From PFJX01 sp040757575 (GTDB lineage Bacteria; Pseudomonadota; Gammaproteobacteria; Burkholderiales; Thiobacillaceae): a DNA stretch of 64,000 bases. Below are positions 1-8,323 of the stretch, piece by piece; the stretch's first letter is position 1, and every line of letters starts with the position of its first letter. A program made the position numbers and the translations under genes. The stretch covers positions 372,001 to 436,000 of the forward strand of contig JBFLXA010000001.1 of the NCBI GenBank assembly GCA_040757575.1, in the 5' to 3' direction. The notes beneath the pieces were generated by a model that was not told the origin of the DNA, made no database searches, and saw nothing but the letters and a program-made list of their open reading frames with translations.

Positions 1-2
1 TC

Positions 3-1151
3 GACGAGAAACGCTTGATGACCAAGCGGCTTGCCCAGTGGATGGGCAAGCAGGCCATTAAGCGCACCTTTGCCAGCATCGCAGAAGAGGTCGGTTGCAC
101 GGAGTTCACCGTCCGATCCGTGTTCAGCGACTATGTGAACGAGTTGGAAGCCGAATTCTGCTTCGAGACGCCGAAGTGGATGGGCATCGATGAAATCCAT
201 CTCATCAAGCCGCGTGGCGTGATCGCCAACATCCAGAACAACACCATCGTCGAGCTACTGCCGAACCGCAACAAGGATACCGTGGTGCGCTTCCTGCACC
301 ACTTGGAAGGCAAGGAGCGCATCCAGTACGTCGCCATGGATATGTGGACGCCGTACCGCGATGCTGTCCGAGCGGTTATTCCGCAGGCCGAGATCGTGGT
401 GGACAAGTTCCACGTCGTCCGTATGGCGAATGATGCGATGGAGCGTGTCAGAAAGAGCTTGCGCGAGTCCTTGACGCCAAAACAACGTCGCGGGTTGATG
501 CACGACCGCTTCGTGTTGCTCAAGCGCGAGCGCGACCTGAACGACAAGGAACGGTTGAACCTTGACGGCTGGACGAAGAACTACCCGGAGCTTGGTGAAG
601 CCTACCGACTCAAGGAGCAATTCTTCGGCATCTACGATGCCGCGTCACCAGACGAGGCACAAGCCAAGTTCATCCAGTGGCAGAAGAGCATTCCATCCGA
701 GATTGCAGACGCCTTCGCTGACATCGAGCGGGCGTGGGGTAACTGGACAATGCCGATCCTCAATTACTTCAATCATCCCGTTACGAACGCCTACACCGAG
801 AGTCTAAACAGCCTGATTCGCGTCATGAATCGTCTTGGCCGTGGTTACTCGTTCGAGGCGCTTCGAGCCAAGATTCTGTTCGCCGAGGGCGCTCATAAAC
901 ACAAGCTGTCGCGGCCAAAGTTCGAGCGCAAGGAGCGCCGGCAGGTGGAACCGGAGCCGGTCATGATGTACGGACTACCCGGTAACTTCAAGAACTTCGA
1001 GATAGGGGAATCATTGGCTCGCATGGTGCCGAAACCGGCTCCCGAGCCGAAGCCCTATATCCCAAAATCAACCGATTCGGAAAAGCCGGAAAAGAACTAC
1101 GGCGTCGATATTTCAACACTGATCCGCATGATCGAAAACGGTGAGCTATGA
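3..1151 (+). CDS. ISL3-family IS transposase, 5' end cut off by window edge
   Basis: DDE-type transposase that moves its own insertion sequence. The reading frame is open to the left edge, so the N-terminus, where ISL3 transposases carry a zinc finger, lies outside the window. What remains has an N-terminal helix-turn-helix (TFASIAEEVGCTEFTVRSVF) and then the catalytic core: first Asp in WMGIDEIH, second Asp in VAMDMW, and Glu in NAYTESLN. The motif VVDKFHVVRMAND is typical of the family. The C-terminal tail (PKPAPEPKPYIPK) is low in complexity. The frame has no internal stop, so the element could be active. I could not define the right terminal inverted repeat in the 105 bases before cheV. 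Codon use is less GC-biased than in the genes that follow, which fits mobile DNA. Confidence 0.9.
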   Translation, partial: DEKRLMTKRLAQWMGKQAIKRTFASIAEEVGCTEFTVRSVFSDYVNELEAEFCFETPKWMGIDEIHLIKPRGVIANIQNNTIVELLPNRNKDTVVRFLHHLEGKERIQYVAMDMWTPYRDAVRAVIPQAEIVVDKFHVVRMANDAMERVRKSLRESLTPKQRRGLMHDRFVLLKRERDLNDKERLNLDGWTKNYPELGEAYRLKEQFFGIYDAASPDEAQAKFIQWQKSIPSEIADAFADIERAWGNWTMPILNYFNHPVTNAYTESLNSLIRVMNRLGRGYSFEALRAKILFAEGAHKHKLSRPKFERKERRQVEPEPVMMYGLPGNFKNFEIGESLARMVPKPAPEPKPYIPKSTDSEKPEKNYGVDISTLIRMIENGEL

Positions 1152-1256
1152 ACCCGTTTCAATCACGAAAATCGGATAGCCAAGTTTTTCCACACCACGC
1201 CGATTATCAATCTGACCACTACAACTCGAAGTGAACCCATTGCTCAAGAGGCCGCC

Positions 1257-2198
1257 ATGTCGGATTTGTTAAGACGCATCGACGCCCGCACCCGGCTCGC
1301 CGGTGCGAACAAGCTGGAGATACTGCTCTTCACCTTGGGCACGGACACCAACACCGGCCGCAAGGAGACCTTCGGCATCAACGTCTTCAAGGTGCGGGAG
1401 GTCATGCGCATTCCCCCCATCACCCGGGCACCGGACATGCCTGCAGCCGTGGAAGGCATGGTCAGCCTGCGGGGGGTGCTGGTTCCTGTGGTGGATCTGG
1501 CCAAGTACATCGGCATTTCCACCGATGCACCGCCATCCATCATGATCGTGACGGAATACAACGGTCATACCCAGGGGTTCCTGGTGGGCGAAGTGGACAC
1601 CATCCTGCGGCTGGACTGGGCCCAGATGAAGGTACCCCCCTCCATGCTGGTGGCCCGTATGGGCGGCCTGGTCACGGCCGTCACCGAATTGCAGGATGGT
1701 CGCCTGGTCATGATGCTGGACGTGGAGAAGATCCTCGCGGACACCGCCCAGGTGGACGACAGCCACCTGTTCTCCAGCCTGACTCCCCTGGACAAGCCTG
1801 ACCGCACTGTTTTTTATGCTGACGACTCTTCCGTGGCCCGCAAGCAGGTGGAACGCACCTTGGAGGCCCTGGCAGTAAACGGCATCAGCGCCATCAACGG
1901 CCGCCAGGCCTGGGACGAGCTGCAAAAAATCGCCGCCCAGGCTGAAGTGGCGGGCAAGCCGGTGTCCTCCTTCGTGCAGCTGGTGCTGACCGATGTGGAA
2001 ATGCCGGAAATGGACGGCTACGTGCTGACCAAGAACATAAAGAGCGATCCCCGCTTTGCCGGCATCCCCGTGCTCATGCACTCCTCCCTGTCTTCCGACG
2101 CCAACAAGCAGCTGGGTTTTTCCATGGGCGTGGACGAGTATGTGCCGAAATTCGAGCCCCACCGCCTGGCCGAAGTCCTCAATCGCATGCTGAAATAA
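1257..2198 (+). CDS. cheV: CheV-type chemotaxis coupling protein (CheW-receiver), copy 1
   Basis: Couples chemoreceptors to CheA and is tuned by phosphorylation. An N-terminal CheW-like domain (about residues 20-165, with FGINVFKVREV and GMVSLRGVLVPVVDL) is followed by a receiver domain (about 185-310). The receiver has the acidic pair in YADDSS, phospho-acceptor D246 in LTDVEMPEMDGY, and a conserved Lys near the end (VPKFEP). The 313-residue length is normal for CheV. ATG at 1257 follows an AAGAGG ribosome site. It is the first gene of a same-strand run cheV-cheV-cheY-cheZ-cheA. No cheW is present in the window, so the two CheV proteins may supply part of that function here (inference). Confidence 0.93.
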   Translation: MSDLLRRIDARTRLAGANKLEILLFTLGTDTNTGRKETFGINVFKVREVMRIPPITRAPDMPAAVEGMVSLRGVLVPVVDLAKYIGISTDAPPSIMIVTEYNGHTQGFLVGEVDTILRLDWAQMKVPPSMLVARMGGLVTAVTELQDGRLVMMLDVEKILADTAQVDDSHLFSSLTPLDKPDRTVFYADDSSVARKQVERTLEALAVNGISAINGRQAWDELQKIAAQAEVAGKPVSSFVQLVLTDVEMPEMDGYVLTKNIKSDPRFAGIPVLMHSSLSSDANKQLGFSMGVDEYVPKFEPHRLAEVLNRMLK

Positions 2199-2213
2199 AC
2201 GGAGAACGTCACC

Positions 2214-3152
2214 GTGAATCCCCTGGAACCGATCAAACTCCTGGATGCCGTGGATGCCCGCACCAAGCTGGCCGGCTCCAACAAGATGGAGTTGCTGCTC
2301 TTCTCCCTGGGCACCCACGAGACCTTCGGCATCAACGTCTTCAAGGTGCGCGAGGTGTCTCCCACCCCCGCCATCACCCTTACCCCCAACATGCCTGCGG
2401 GGGTGGAGGGCGTCATCTCCTTGCGGGGCAGCATCATTCCGGTGATTTCCCTGGCCCGGTTCATCCGCCTGGAAGGCGCACCGGCGGGCATTGGCGAAAC
2501 CCTCATCGTCACCGAGTTTTCCCGCCACACCCAGGGTTTCCTGGTGCAGGACGTGGACCGCATCATCCGGGTCGACTGGGACCGGGTGAAGCCGCCGGAG
2601 AACAATCTGGCCGGCCAGGACGGCATGATCACCGCCATCACCGAACTGGATGATGGCCGCCTGGTCTCCATCCTCGACGTGGAGAGGGTGCTGGTGGAAG
2701 TGCTGGGGGAAAAGGCCGTTCCCACCCTGCCCCGCATCGAGGCCAGCAGGGAAGCCACCGTTTTCTTTGCCGACGACTCCGCCGTGGCCCGCAAGGAAAT
2801 CACCTCGGTACTGGACAAGCTGGGCGTCAAATACATCCAGGCCAACGACGGCCTGGAAGCCTGGAAAAAGCTCAGCGGCATGGCAGACCGGGCCAGCGCC
2901 GAGCGGATTCCCATGAAAAACCACATCCAACTCATTCTGGTGGATGCAGAAATGCCGGAGATGGACGGCTACGTGCTGACCAAGAACATCAAATCCGACA
3001 GCCGCTTCGCCGGCATACCCGTCATCATGCATTCCTCCCTGTCTTCGGAAGCCAACCGCACCATGGGGCAAAAGGTGGGCGTGGACGCCTACGTGGCCAA
3101 ATTCGACCCGGTTGCCCTGGCCGACGCCATGCTGGCATTCCTCCGACGCTGA
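2214..3152 (+). CDS. cheV: CheV-type chemotaxis coupling protein (CheW-receiver), copy 2
   Basis: Second CheV, 312 residues, with the same architecture as its upstream neighbour: CheW-like domain (FGINVFKVREVSPTPAITL, VISLRGSIIPVISL) and receiver with FFADDSAV and acceptor D244 in LVDAEMPEMDGY. Start is GTG at 2214, 15 bases after the previous stop and preceded by GGAG. The receiver halves of the two copies are nearly the same at DNA level around the MPEMDGYVLTKNIKSD stretch, which points to tandem duplication. The CheW halves differ more, so the copies may couple different receptors (inference). Confidence 0.93.
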   Translation: MNPLEPIKLLDAVDARTKLAGSNKMELLLFSLGTHETFGINVFKVREVSPTPAITLTPNMPAGVEGVISLRGSIIPVISLARFIRLEGAPAGIGETLIVTEFSRHTQGFLVQDVDRIIRVDWDRVKPPENNLAGQDGMITAITELDDGRLVSILDVERVLVEVLGEKAVPTLPRIEASREATVFFADDSAVARKEITSVLDKLGVKYIQANDGLEAWKKLSGMADRASAERIPMKNHIQLILVDAEMPEMDGYVLTKNIKSDSRFAGIPVIMHSSLSSEANRTMGQKVGVDAYVAKFDPVALADAMLAFLRR

Positions 3153-3230
3153 GCGCGAACGCTACAATGGCCCCCGAGTGCGTCATGCATAGTCCGAAAA
3201 AACCTTGCTAGAGGTAGTGAGAGAAACGCA

Positions 3231-3620
3231 ATGGCCGACAAGAACATGAAATTCCTGGTGGTGGATGACTTTTCCACCATGCGCCGCATCGTACGCAACC
3301 TGCTCAAGGAGCTGGGTTACACCAATGTGGACGAAGCGGAAGACGGCGTGGTGGCCCTGCAGAAGCTCCAGGGCAGCAATTTCCAGTTCGTGGTGACCGA
3401 CTGGAACATGCCCAACATGACGGGCATCGAACTGCTCAAGGCCGTGCGTGGCGATGCCAATCTGAAACACCTGCCGGTCCTGATGATTACCGCAGAAGCC
3501 AAAAAGGAAAACATCATAGAGGCGGCCCAAAACGGCGCATCCGGCTACATCGTGAAACCCTTTACGGCGGCCACGCTGGAAGAAAAGCTGAACAAGATTT
3601 TTGAAAAACTTGGGATATAG
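3231..3620 (+). CDS. cheY: Chemotaxis response regulator CheY
   Basis: Single-domain receiver that carries phosphate from CheA to the flagellar switch. The 129-residue protein shows the CheY signature: VVDDFSTMRRIV at the N-terminus, phospho-acceptor D57 in VVTDWNMPNMTG, the Thr/Ala switch in VLMITAEAKKENI, and the conserved Lys in GYIVKPFTAATLEEKL. Length is standard. The start ATG at 3231 lies 78 bases after cheV copy 2, leaving room for a separate promoter. It is followed by cheZ and cheA on the same strand, the usual order in Betaproteobacteria. Confidence 0.96.
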   Translation: MADKNMKFLVVDDFSTMRRIVRNLLKELGYTNVDEAEDGVVALQKLQGSNFQFVVTDWNMPNMTGIELLKAVRGDANLKHLPVLMITAEAKKENIIEAAQNGASGYIVKPFTAATLEEKLNKIFEKLGI

Positions 3621-3657
3621 CCCGGCGATCAGCCCTGGGAACGGACAAGGAACAGCA

Positions 3658-4455
3658 ATGAGCGGCGATTCACCCGATCTGGAAGCCCTTTTTGACAGCA
3701 TAGCCAGCACCGTGGCCCCAGCCCCGGAGCCCGCCCCTGCGCCTGAGCCAGGCATCGGCGACACGCCCGAACTGGAGAGCCTGTTCGACAGCATCTCCAG
3801 TGCGGTCAACCAGGCTGAACTGGGCAGCGGCCAGGAAGGCGACGGCGCCTGTCCGGAAAGGGTGTTCTCCCAACTGGGGCAAATGACCCGGGGCCTGCAT
3901 AACCTGCTGCGGGAACTGGGCCTGGACAAGACCCTGGAAAAGGTCGCCAGCGATCTGCCCGACAACCGGGACCGACTGAACTACATCGCCTCCATGACTG
4001 CCCAGGCGGCGGAACGCACCCTGAATGCCGCCGAAAACGCCCAACCCACCCTGGAAAACCTGGGGCAAACCGCCCAGCAACTGTCCGGCGAGTGGGACAA
4101 GCTGTTCAACAAGCAACTTGGGGTGGCTGAATTCAAGGCCCTGGTGCACAACACCCGGGACTACCTGGGGGCGGTCCCCCAGCAGACCAGCGCCGCCAAT
4201 GCCCAGTTGATGGAAATCATCCTGGCCCAGGATTTTCAGGACCTCACCGGTCAGGTCATCAAAAAGATACTGGAAGCCGCCCAACAACTCGAAAACCAGT
4301 TGCTGGGCCTGCTCATCGAGACGACCCCCCAGGAAAAGCGTCAGGCCGTCGCCCCCGAACTGCTCAATGGCCCGGTGATAAACGCGTCGGGTCGCAATGA
4401 TGTGGTCACCAGCCAGGCCCAGGTGGACGACCTTCTGGAAAGTCTAGGTTTTTAA
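3658..4455 (+). CDS. cheZ: CheY-P phosphatase CheZ
   Basis: Removes phosphate from CheY-P. The catalytic segment QDFQDLTGQVIKKI holds the conserved Asp and Gln of CheZ on its long helix, and the C-terminus (SQAQVDDLLESLGF) is the CheY-docking peptide. I set the start at ATG 3658, behind ACAAGGA; an upstream TTG would overlap cheY and lacks a ribosome site. That gives 265 residues, slightly longer than usual because of an added N-terminal region with two copies of a short motif (LEALFDSIAS and LESLFDSISS) joined by an Ala/Pro/Glu linker. These resemble the docking tail and may be extra CheY-binding peptides (inference). Confidence 0.92.
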   Translation: MSGDSPDLEALFDSIASTVAPAPEPAPAPEPGIGDTPELESLFDSISSAVNQAELGSGQEGDGACPERVFSQLGQMTRGLHNLLRELGLDKTLEKVASDLPDNRDRLNYIASMTAQAAERTLNAAENAQPTLENLGQTAQQLSGEWDKLFNKQLGVAEFKALVHNTRDYLGAVPQQTSAANAQLMEIILAQDFQDLTGQVIKKILEAAQQLENQLLGLLIETTPQEKRQAVAPELLNGPVINASGRNDVVTSQAQVDDLLESLGF

Positions 4456-4496
4456 GGCACGCGGGAACGGGAAACAGCGATTGGAAACAGGCACGG

Positions 4497-4537
4497 AGAG
4501 GGGCACGGAAAGAAAACGCACTGCCTCGTGCCCCTCT
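4497..4537. other. Intergenic hairpin between cheZ and cheA
   Basis: Perfect 11-base arms, AGAGGGGCACG and CGTGCCCCTCT, flank a 19-base loop in the 118-base cheZ-cheA gap. There is no T-run after it, so it is not a clear terminator. It could attenuate or stabilise the che transcript (inference). Confidence 0.5.
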
Positions 4538-4573
4538 TCCGATCCCAGCCCCGGAACGCCCAAGGAGTGAAAC

Positions 4574-6490
4574 ATGAGTGACTTCGCCGGAATGGAAGAG
4601 CTGTTGCAGGACTTCCTCATGGAAGCCGGAGAACTGCTGTCCCAGGTGGACAACAAGCTGGTGGAGCTGGAAAAGCGCCCGGACGACAAGGACCTGCTGA
4701 ATGACATCTTCCGGGGCTTCCATACCATCAAGGGCGGCGCGGGCTTCCTCAATGTGGACAACCTGGTCGCCCTCTGCCACCGCACGGAAAACCTGTTCGA
4801 CAAACTGCGCAACGGCGAACTGTCCCTCAACCCCGAACTGATGGATGCCATCCTGGCTGCCACCGGCACGGTGCGGACCATGTTTGATGCCCTCTCCCAG
4901 CGGGTGCAGCCGGACGCCGCCGCGCCGGAACTGATCGCGGACCTGGAAGCCGCCCTGGCGGGCAAGGCCGTCACCCGGGCCAAGACTGCCACGGCAGCCG
5001 CCGCACCAGCTGACGTGCCTGCGCCGGCCGCCCCCGCTACCCCCGCCGCCCAGGCTCAGGAAACGGGCGACGACATCAACTGGGATGTGCTGCACGCTGC
5101 CCTGACCGGTGCCCCCATCCCCACCTCCCCCGCCCCCGCCGCCATGGAAGTGGCCAAGGCGGTGACCGAAGCCGTGGCAGACATACCGGCCAGGGCAGCT
5201 CCCCACCAGGAAACCGCCGCCCCGGCAAAACCCGCAGCGGCACCCGCCGGTGGCCTGTCCGCTGGAGCCCCGCCCGCCCAGAACCTGCAAAAGGAAACCA
5301 CCATCCGGGTCGATACCGCCAGGCTGGACCAGGTGCTCAACCTGTCTGGCGAAATCGGCCTCACCAAGAACCGCATCGCCAACCTGAAAACCCAGATCAT
5401 TCATGGCAAGAATGACCAGGAAACCCTGAAATCCCTGGACCTGGCGGTCAACCAGCTGGACCTGCTCGTCTCCGACCTGCAAAACGCGGTCATGAAGACC
5501 CGCATGCAACCCATTGGCCGTCTGTTCCAGAAGTACCCCCGGCTGGCCCGGGATCTGGCCCGTCAATTGGGTAAGGATGTGGAACTGGTCCTCTCCGGCG
5601 AGGAGACCGAGCTGGACAAGACCATGATTGAGGATCTGAACGATCCTCTCGTCCACTTGGTGCGCAATGCCGTGGACCACGGCATCGAAACCGCCGAGGA
5701 CCGGGTCACCAGCAACAAATCTCCCAAGGCCATCGTCACCCTGTCCGCCAGCCAGGTGGGCGACCATATCTATATAGAGATCTCCGACGACGGCAAGGGC
5801 ATGCGGCCCGATGTGATACGCGAAAAGGCCATCCAGAAAGGCCTCATCGACCAGGAAACCGCGAATGGCCTGGATGACCGCCAGAGCCTGCACCTCATTT
5901 TCATGCCCGGTTTCTCCACCAAGGACGAAATCTCCAGCGTCTCCGGCCGGGGCGTGGGCATGGATGTGGTCAAGACCAACATCACCAAGCTCAACGGCAA
6001 GATCGACGTGCTTTCGGTGCCTGGACAGGGCTCCACCTTCACCATTTCCCTGCCCCTCACCCTGGCCATCCTGCCGGTGCTGGTGGTACGGCTGAACAAC
6101 CAGTCCTTCGCCGTGCCCCTCTCCATGGTGCGGGAGATCATTCCCATCAAGCCCCAGGAAATCCAGAGGGTTTCCGGTCGCGCCACCATGGTGGTGCGGG
6201 ACGAGGTGCTGCCCATCCGCAGCCTGGCCAGGCTGATCGGTTGGGAAGCCCAGAAGGCGCCCTCCTTCGGCGTCCTGATGCATGCCTCCGACGCCACCTT
6301 CATCCTGGCGGTGGACGGTTTCGTGGGCCGGGACGACGTGGTCATCAAGCCCCTGTCCGACATCAAGCCCAAGGGCATCGCCGGCGCCACCCTGTCCGGC
6401 GACGGCTCCATCGTGCTGGTGCTGGATATGGAAGAACTGCTGGAAGACGCCCAGACCGATACGCCCAACAGTCTGTTTGCAAACAAATAA
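4574..6490 (+). CDS. cheA: Chemotaxis histidine kinase CheA
   Basis: Receptor-coupled kinase of the chemotaxis pathway, 638 residues. Domains in order: Hpt/P1 with phospho-acceptor H50 (FRGFHTIKGGAGF); a long Ala/Pro-rich linker (about 130-235); dimerisation domain; ATP-binding domain with the N box LVHLVRNAVDHGIE and G boxes DDGKGM and GRGVGMDVV; and a C-terminal CheW-like domain (about 500-630). No folded P2 CheY-binding domain is apparent: the P2 position is the low-complexity linker, which contains one conserved-looking stretch, DDINWDVLHAAL. ATG 4574 follows AAGGAG. The gene lies downstream of cheZ and upstream of an EAL/HDOD gene. Confidence 0.95.
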   Translation: MSDFAGMEELLQDFLMEAGELLSQVDNKLVELEKRPDDKDLLNDIFRGFHTIKGGAGFLNVDNLVALCHRTENLFDKLRNGELSLNPELMDAILAATGTVRTMFDALSQRVQPDAAAPELIADLEAALAGKAVTRAKTATAAAAPADVPAPAAPATPAAQAQETGDDINWDVLHAALTGAPIPTSPAPAAMEVAKAVTEAVADIPARAAPHQETAAPAKPAAAPAGGLSAGAPPAQNLQKETTIRVDTARLDQVLNLSGEIGLTKNRIANLKTQIIHGKNDQETLKSLDLAVNQLDLLVSDLQNAVMKTRMQPIGRLFQKYPRLARDLARQLGKDVELVLSGEETELDKTMIEDLNDPLVHLVRNAVDHGIETAEDRVTSNKSPKAIVTLSASQVGDHIYIEISDDGKGMRPDVIREKAIQKGLIDQETANGLDDRQSLHLIFMPGFSTKDEISSVSGRGVGMDVVKTNITKLNGKIDVLSVPGQGSTFTISLPLTLAILPVLVVRLNNQSFAVPLSMVREIIPIKPQEIQRVSGRATMVVRDEVLPIRSLARLIGWEAQKAPSFGVLMHASDATFILAVDGFVGRDDVVIKPLSDIKPKGIAGATLSGDGSIVLVLDMEELLEDAQTDTPNSLFANK

Positions 6491-6511
6491 ATCGCCTCAC
6501 CCAGAGGAAGC

Positions 6512-7729
6512 ATGAGTCACAACGCCTTCATCGCCCGGCAACCCATCGTCAACGCCGGACACAACATCATTGCCTACGAACTGTTGTTCCGGCATGCCGC
6601 CCACGCCCAGTCCGCCCGCGTCGAATCCGACGTGGATGCAGGCATCAACGTCATTGCCAACACCCTGTGCAACATGGGCACCGACTGGTTGCTGAAAGGC
6701 AAGCAGGCTTTCATCAACATGGATGAACCCATGCTGATGTCCAGTTTTTCCTCTCTGCTGCCCAAGGCCAGCGTGGTGATCGAGATCCTGGAGACCGTGC
6801 GCGCCTCCCAGGAAATCCTGGACCGGGTCCTCGCCCTCAAACAGGAGGGCTTCCGCTTCGCCCTGGACGATTTCCGCCTGACACCGGACACCGAGCCATT
6901 CCTGCCCCTGGCGGATTTCGTCAAACTGGACGTGCTGGCCCACTCCGCCCCCGAACTGGCAGGCCTGGTGCGTACCGCACGAAAATATCCGGTCAAGCTG
7001 GTGGCGGAAAAGGTGGAGAACCTAGAGCAATACAACCGCTGCAAGGATCTCGGCTTCGACTTCTTCCAGGGCTATTACTTCGCCCACCCGGAAACCCTGG
7101 TGGAGCGGGTGATCAACCCTGTCCACGGCACCGTCATCCAGCTTATGGAAAAGGTCCGCCAGGGTGCCGATGTGAAAGACCTGGAAGCCCTGTTCAAGAA
7201 AGACGTAGCCCTTACCTTCAAGCTGATGCGCTACATCAACTCGGCCGGTTTCGGGTTGTCCTGCGAGGTACAATCCATCCGCCACGCCGTCAGCATCCTG
7301 GGCATGCAGCCCCTCTACCGCTGGCTCACCCTGCTGCTGGCCACTGCCGGCTCCAACCCCACCTCACCTGCACTGTCCCGCACCGCCATCACCCGAGGGC
7401 GGCTGTGCGAACTGCTGGGCAAGACGGAACTGCCCCGGGCGGACCAGGACAACCTGTTCATCGTCGGCGTGTTTTCCCTGCTGCCCGCCATGCTGGAGAT
7501 GACCATGGACCAGGTGCTGGACCGGGTGGTGATCCCGGAAAAAGTGGCCGATGCCCTGGTGGACCGCTCCGGCCTCTACGGCCCCTTCCTGGCCCTGACC
7601 GAAGCAGTGGAAAGCGACGATGGGGAACGCCTGGAAGACTTGACCCAGGCCCTGATGCTTTCCCCCGACCAGGTTAGCGAAGCCCATCTCCAGGCCTTGG
7701 CCTGGGTGGAGCAACTGGGTCTGGACTGA
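6512..7729 (+). CDS. EAL-HDOD signalling protein (YuxH/CdgJ type)
   Basis: 405 residues with an N-terminal EAL-like domain (about 1-200) and a C-terminal HDOD domain (about 205-395). The opening FIARQPIV...YELLFR is the family hallmark. Several EAL metal ligands survive (Glu in YELL, Asn in FINMD, DD in LDDFRL, Lys and Glu in VKLVAEKVEN), but the loop that reads GxGxSS in active phosphodiesterases is replaced by RLTPDTEP. It is therefore probably a c-di-GMP sensor or non-catalytic regulator rather than a phosphodiesterase. Relatives of this architecture affect motility and chemotaxis, which fits its place 21 bases after cheA, probably in the same transcript. Confidence 0.88.
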   Translation: MSHNAFIARQPIVNAGHNIIAYELLFRHAAHAQSARVESDVDAGINVIANTLCNMGTDWLLKGKQAFINMDEPMLMSSFSSLLPKASVVIEILETVRASQEILDRVLALKQEGFRFALDDFRLTPDTEPFLPLADFVKLDVLAHSAPELAGLVRTARKYPVKLVAEKVENLEQYNRCKDLGFDFFQGYYFAHPETLVERVINPVHGTVIQLMEKVRQGADVKDLEALFKKDVALTFKLMRYINSAGFGLSCEVQSIRHAVSILGMQPLYRWLTLLLATAGSNPTSPALSRTAITRGRLCELLGKTELPRADQDNLFIVGVFSLLPAMLEMTMDQVLDRVVIPEKVADALVDRSGLYGPFLALTEAVESDDGERLEDLTQALMLSPDQVSEAHLQALAWVEQLGLD

Positions 7730-7786
7730 GGGGCTCTGGTTTTTCGCACGGCGAGCCTCCGCAACGGCAGTGGGGGCGGCCCAGGC

Positions 7787-8266
7787 CTACAGAAACTCCG
7801 GGGTCATGGCCACTCTCAGCACGGTCTGTTGCATATCGCCCCGCACCCGGTTAGTCAGCCAGACCACGCCCCCCTTCTTGAGGCTCATGGGGCGCGCTTC
7901 GCCGTAAAGCAGCAGACTGGTTGCCTCGCCCAGGGTGGGTTGGTGGCCGATGATCAGCACCGCCCCCTTGGCATCCGGCCAGCCCGCCGCCGACAGCAGA
8001 TGGATCACATCTTCCCCGGGCGCCAAGTCCGGCACCACGTCGAAATCCATGTCCAGAGCCTGGGCGGTCTGTACAGTGCGGCGTGCTGGGCTGGACAGCA
8101 CGCGAACCCCCTTGGGAAGCAGAGGCTTGAGCCAGGCCGCCATGATCCGGGCCTGTGCTTGCCCTTTGGCCGTCAAGGCCCGGTCCAGATCAGGAATGCC
8201 ATCCTGAGCATCGGCATGACGCCAGAGGATCAGGTCCATGGAATGGAACGCAGACATATCATTCAT
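7787..8266 (-). CDS. sixA: SixA-like phosphohistidine phosphatase
   Basis: Histidine-phosphatase superfamily enzyme of the SixA branch, which dephosphorylates phospho-His on Hpt proteins. The catalytic RHG-type motif appears as LILWRHADA near the N-terminus. VRVLSSPARRTVQTAQAL and the second His in LIIGHQPTLGEA complete the active site. Length (159 residues) is standard for SixA. The start is uncertain: ATG at 8266 is used, but ATG at 8257 or 8239 (just before DLILWRHA) is possible. It converges with the EAL/HDOD gene. Phosphorelay proteins elsewhere in the window (Hpt protein near 63.2 kb, hybrid kinase near 54 kb) are possible substrates, but no link is shown. Confidence 0.85.
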   Translation of the reverse strand: MNDMSAFHSMDLILWRHADAQDGIPDLDRALTAKGQAQARIMAAWLKPLLPKGVRVLSSPARRTVQTAQALDMDFDVVPDLAPGEDVIHLLSAAGWPDAKGAVLIIGHQPTLGEATSLLLYGEARPMSLKKGGVVWLTNRVRGDMQQTVLRVAMTPEFL

Positions 8267-8323
8267 CCAGCATAGTCCGCTTGCGTGACAGGGGTGTGAA
8301 GGCGGCCGGCGACCAACTCCCCC

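Noticed and set aside
1269..3071. Long minus-strand frame of about 600 codons over the cheV genes
   Set aside because: It is the reverse-strand shadow of GC-rich cheV; its protein is His/Gly/Gln-rich with no domain and has no ribosome site.
4406..6283. Minus-strand frame of about 625 codons across cheA
   Set aside because: Antisense shadow of cheA, low-complexity Gly/His product.
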